Below are positions 63,917 through 64,000 of a DNA stretch of 64,000 nt, piece after piece; position 1 is the stretch's first letter; each line of letters starts with the position of its first letter. Below the pieces are notes generated by a model. That model did no database searches, was not told where the DNA came from, and was given only the letters and a program-made list of their open reading frames with translations. The translations under genes were made by a program, and so were the position numbers. Origin of the DNA: an uncultured Lachnospiraceae bacterium (GTDB lineage: Bacteria > Bacillota > Clostridia > Lachnospirales > Lachnospiraceae); NCBI GenBank assembly GCA_902786365.1, contig CADACD010000014.1, positions 36,076 through 100,075 of the forward strand, given 5' to 3'.

Positions 63917-63995
63917 GTAAAAATGCTTCGCATTTTTGCTCGTTAACTTATGAGTTCCTATCGGAACTACGCAGATTTTACTATGTAAAATCTGC
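63917..63995. repeat. Three tandem hairpins upstream of deoB
   Basis: AAAAATGC-TTC-GCATTTTT (63919-63937), AGTTCC-TATC-GGAACT (63953-63968) and GCAGATTTTAC-TAT-GTAAAATCTGC (63971-63995). They occupy the last 80 bp of the window. They could be a terminator array of an upstream gene or a palindromic repeat element. Nothing else is visible in 63870-64000. Confidence 0.6.
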
Positions 63996-64000
63996 TTGAA

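Overview
This 64 kb window is AT-rich, low-GC Firmicutes chromosome, most likely from a Lachnospiraceae (Clostridia) genome. The gene families, the strong GGAGG-type ribosome binding sites, the SpoVB/YlbJ homologues, the T-box-controlled trp operon and the Na+-pumping decarboxylase cluster all fit. A lone cheR and a maltodextrin ABC transporter would suit a motile gut relative of Lachnospira/Eubacterium eligens, but that species-level guess is inference. No rRNA, tRNA, CRISPR, phage or complete insertion sequence was seen. Almost every gene lies on the minus strand; the plus-strand exceptions are the two-component pair at the left edge, tmcAL and ylbJ.

Layout. 0.1-2.6 kb: a response regulator with a Spo0A-type DNA-binding domain and an AgrC-like GHKL kinase, with three inverted repeats around and between them. 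2.6-3.9 kb: a small membrane protein, remnants of an ABC exporter (ATPase and permease C-termini), a terminator and a 39-bp in-frame tandem repeat directly behind trmD. 3.9-16 kb: the SRP/ribosome-maturation block (ylxM-ffh-rpsP-khpA-rimM-trmD, and rnc-smc-ftsY), interrupted by ilvA and a GGDEF gene. ylxM has a consensus promoter framed by two matching palindromes. 16-25.4 kb: fatty-acid/phospholipid genes (plsX, acpP), rpmF-yceD, pta-ackA, divergent tmcAL, and the UPF0210/ACT pair with a metallo-beta-lactamase-fold hydrolase. 25.5-35 kb: asnB, ylbJ, then a long housekeeping operon (BaiN-like flavoprotein, cmk, ispH, S1 protein, cheR, rsmD, coaD, coiled-coil protein).

35.4-41.1 kb: a five-gene biotin-dependent decarboxylase cluster (MmdA-type carboxyltransferase, a lipoprotein-OadG fusion, biotin carrier, OadB, OadA). 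It should couple decarboxylation to Na+ export and could also act as a transcarboxylase. 41.3-45.5 kb: dacA-type carboxypeptidase, trpS and a SpoVB-like flippase. 45.6-52.1 kb: trpEGDCBA without trpF, behind a consensus promoter and a T-box leader with a UGG specifier. 52.2-56.2 kb: malEFG without malK, with a long structured malE leader. 56.3-63.9 kb: scpAB, a second D-Ala-D-Ala carboxypeptidase, an LtaS-like sulfatase-fold enzyme and the nucleoside catabolism pair pdp-deoB.

The window is mostly core metabolism. The parts most worth a second look are regulatory: the double palindrome at ylxM, the Spo0A-C/GHKL pair with its intergenic stems, a possible H-type pseudoknot ahead of the biotin carrier gene, the malE attenuator-like leader, and a small family of ATCATACAT palindromes. 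I did not find a clearly new defence or mobile system.
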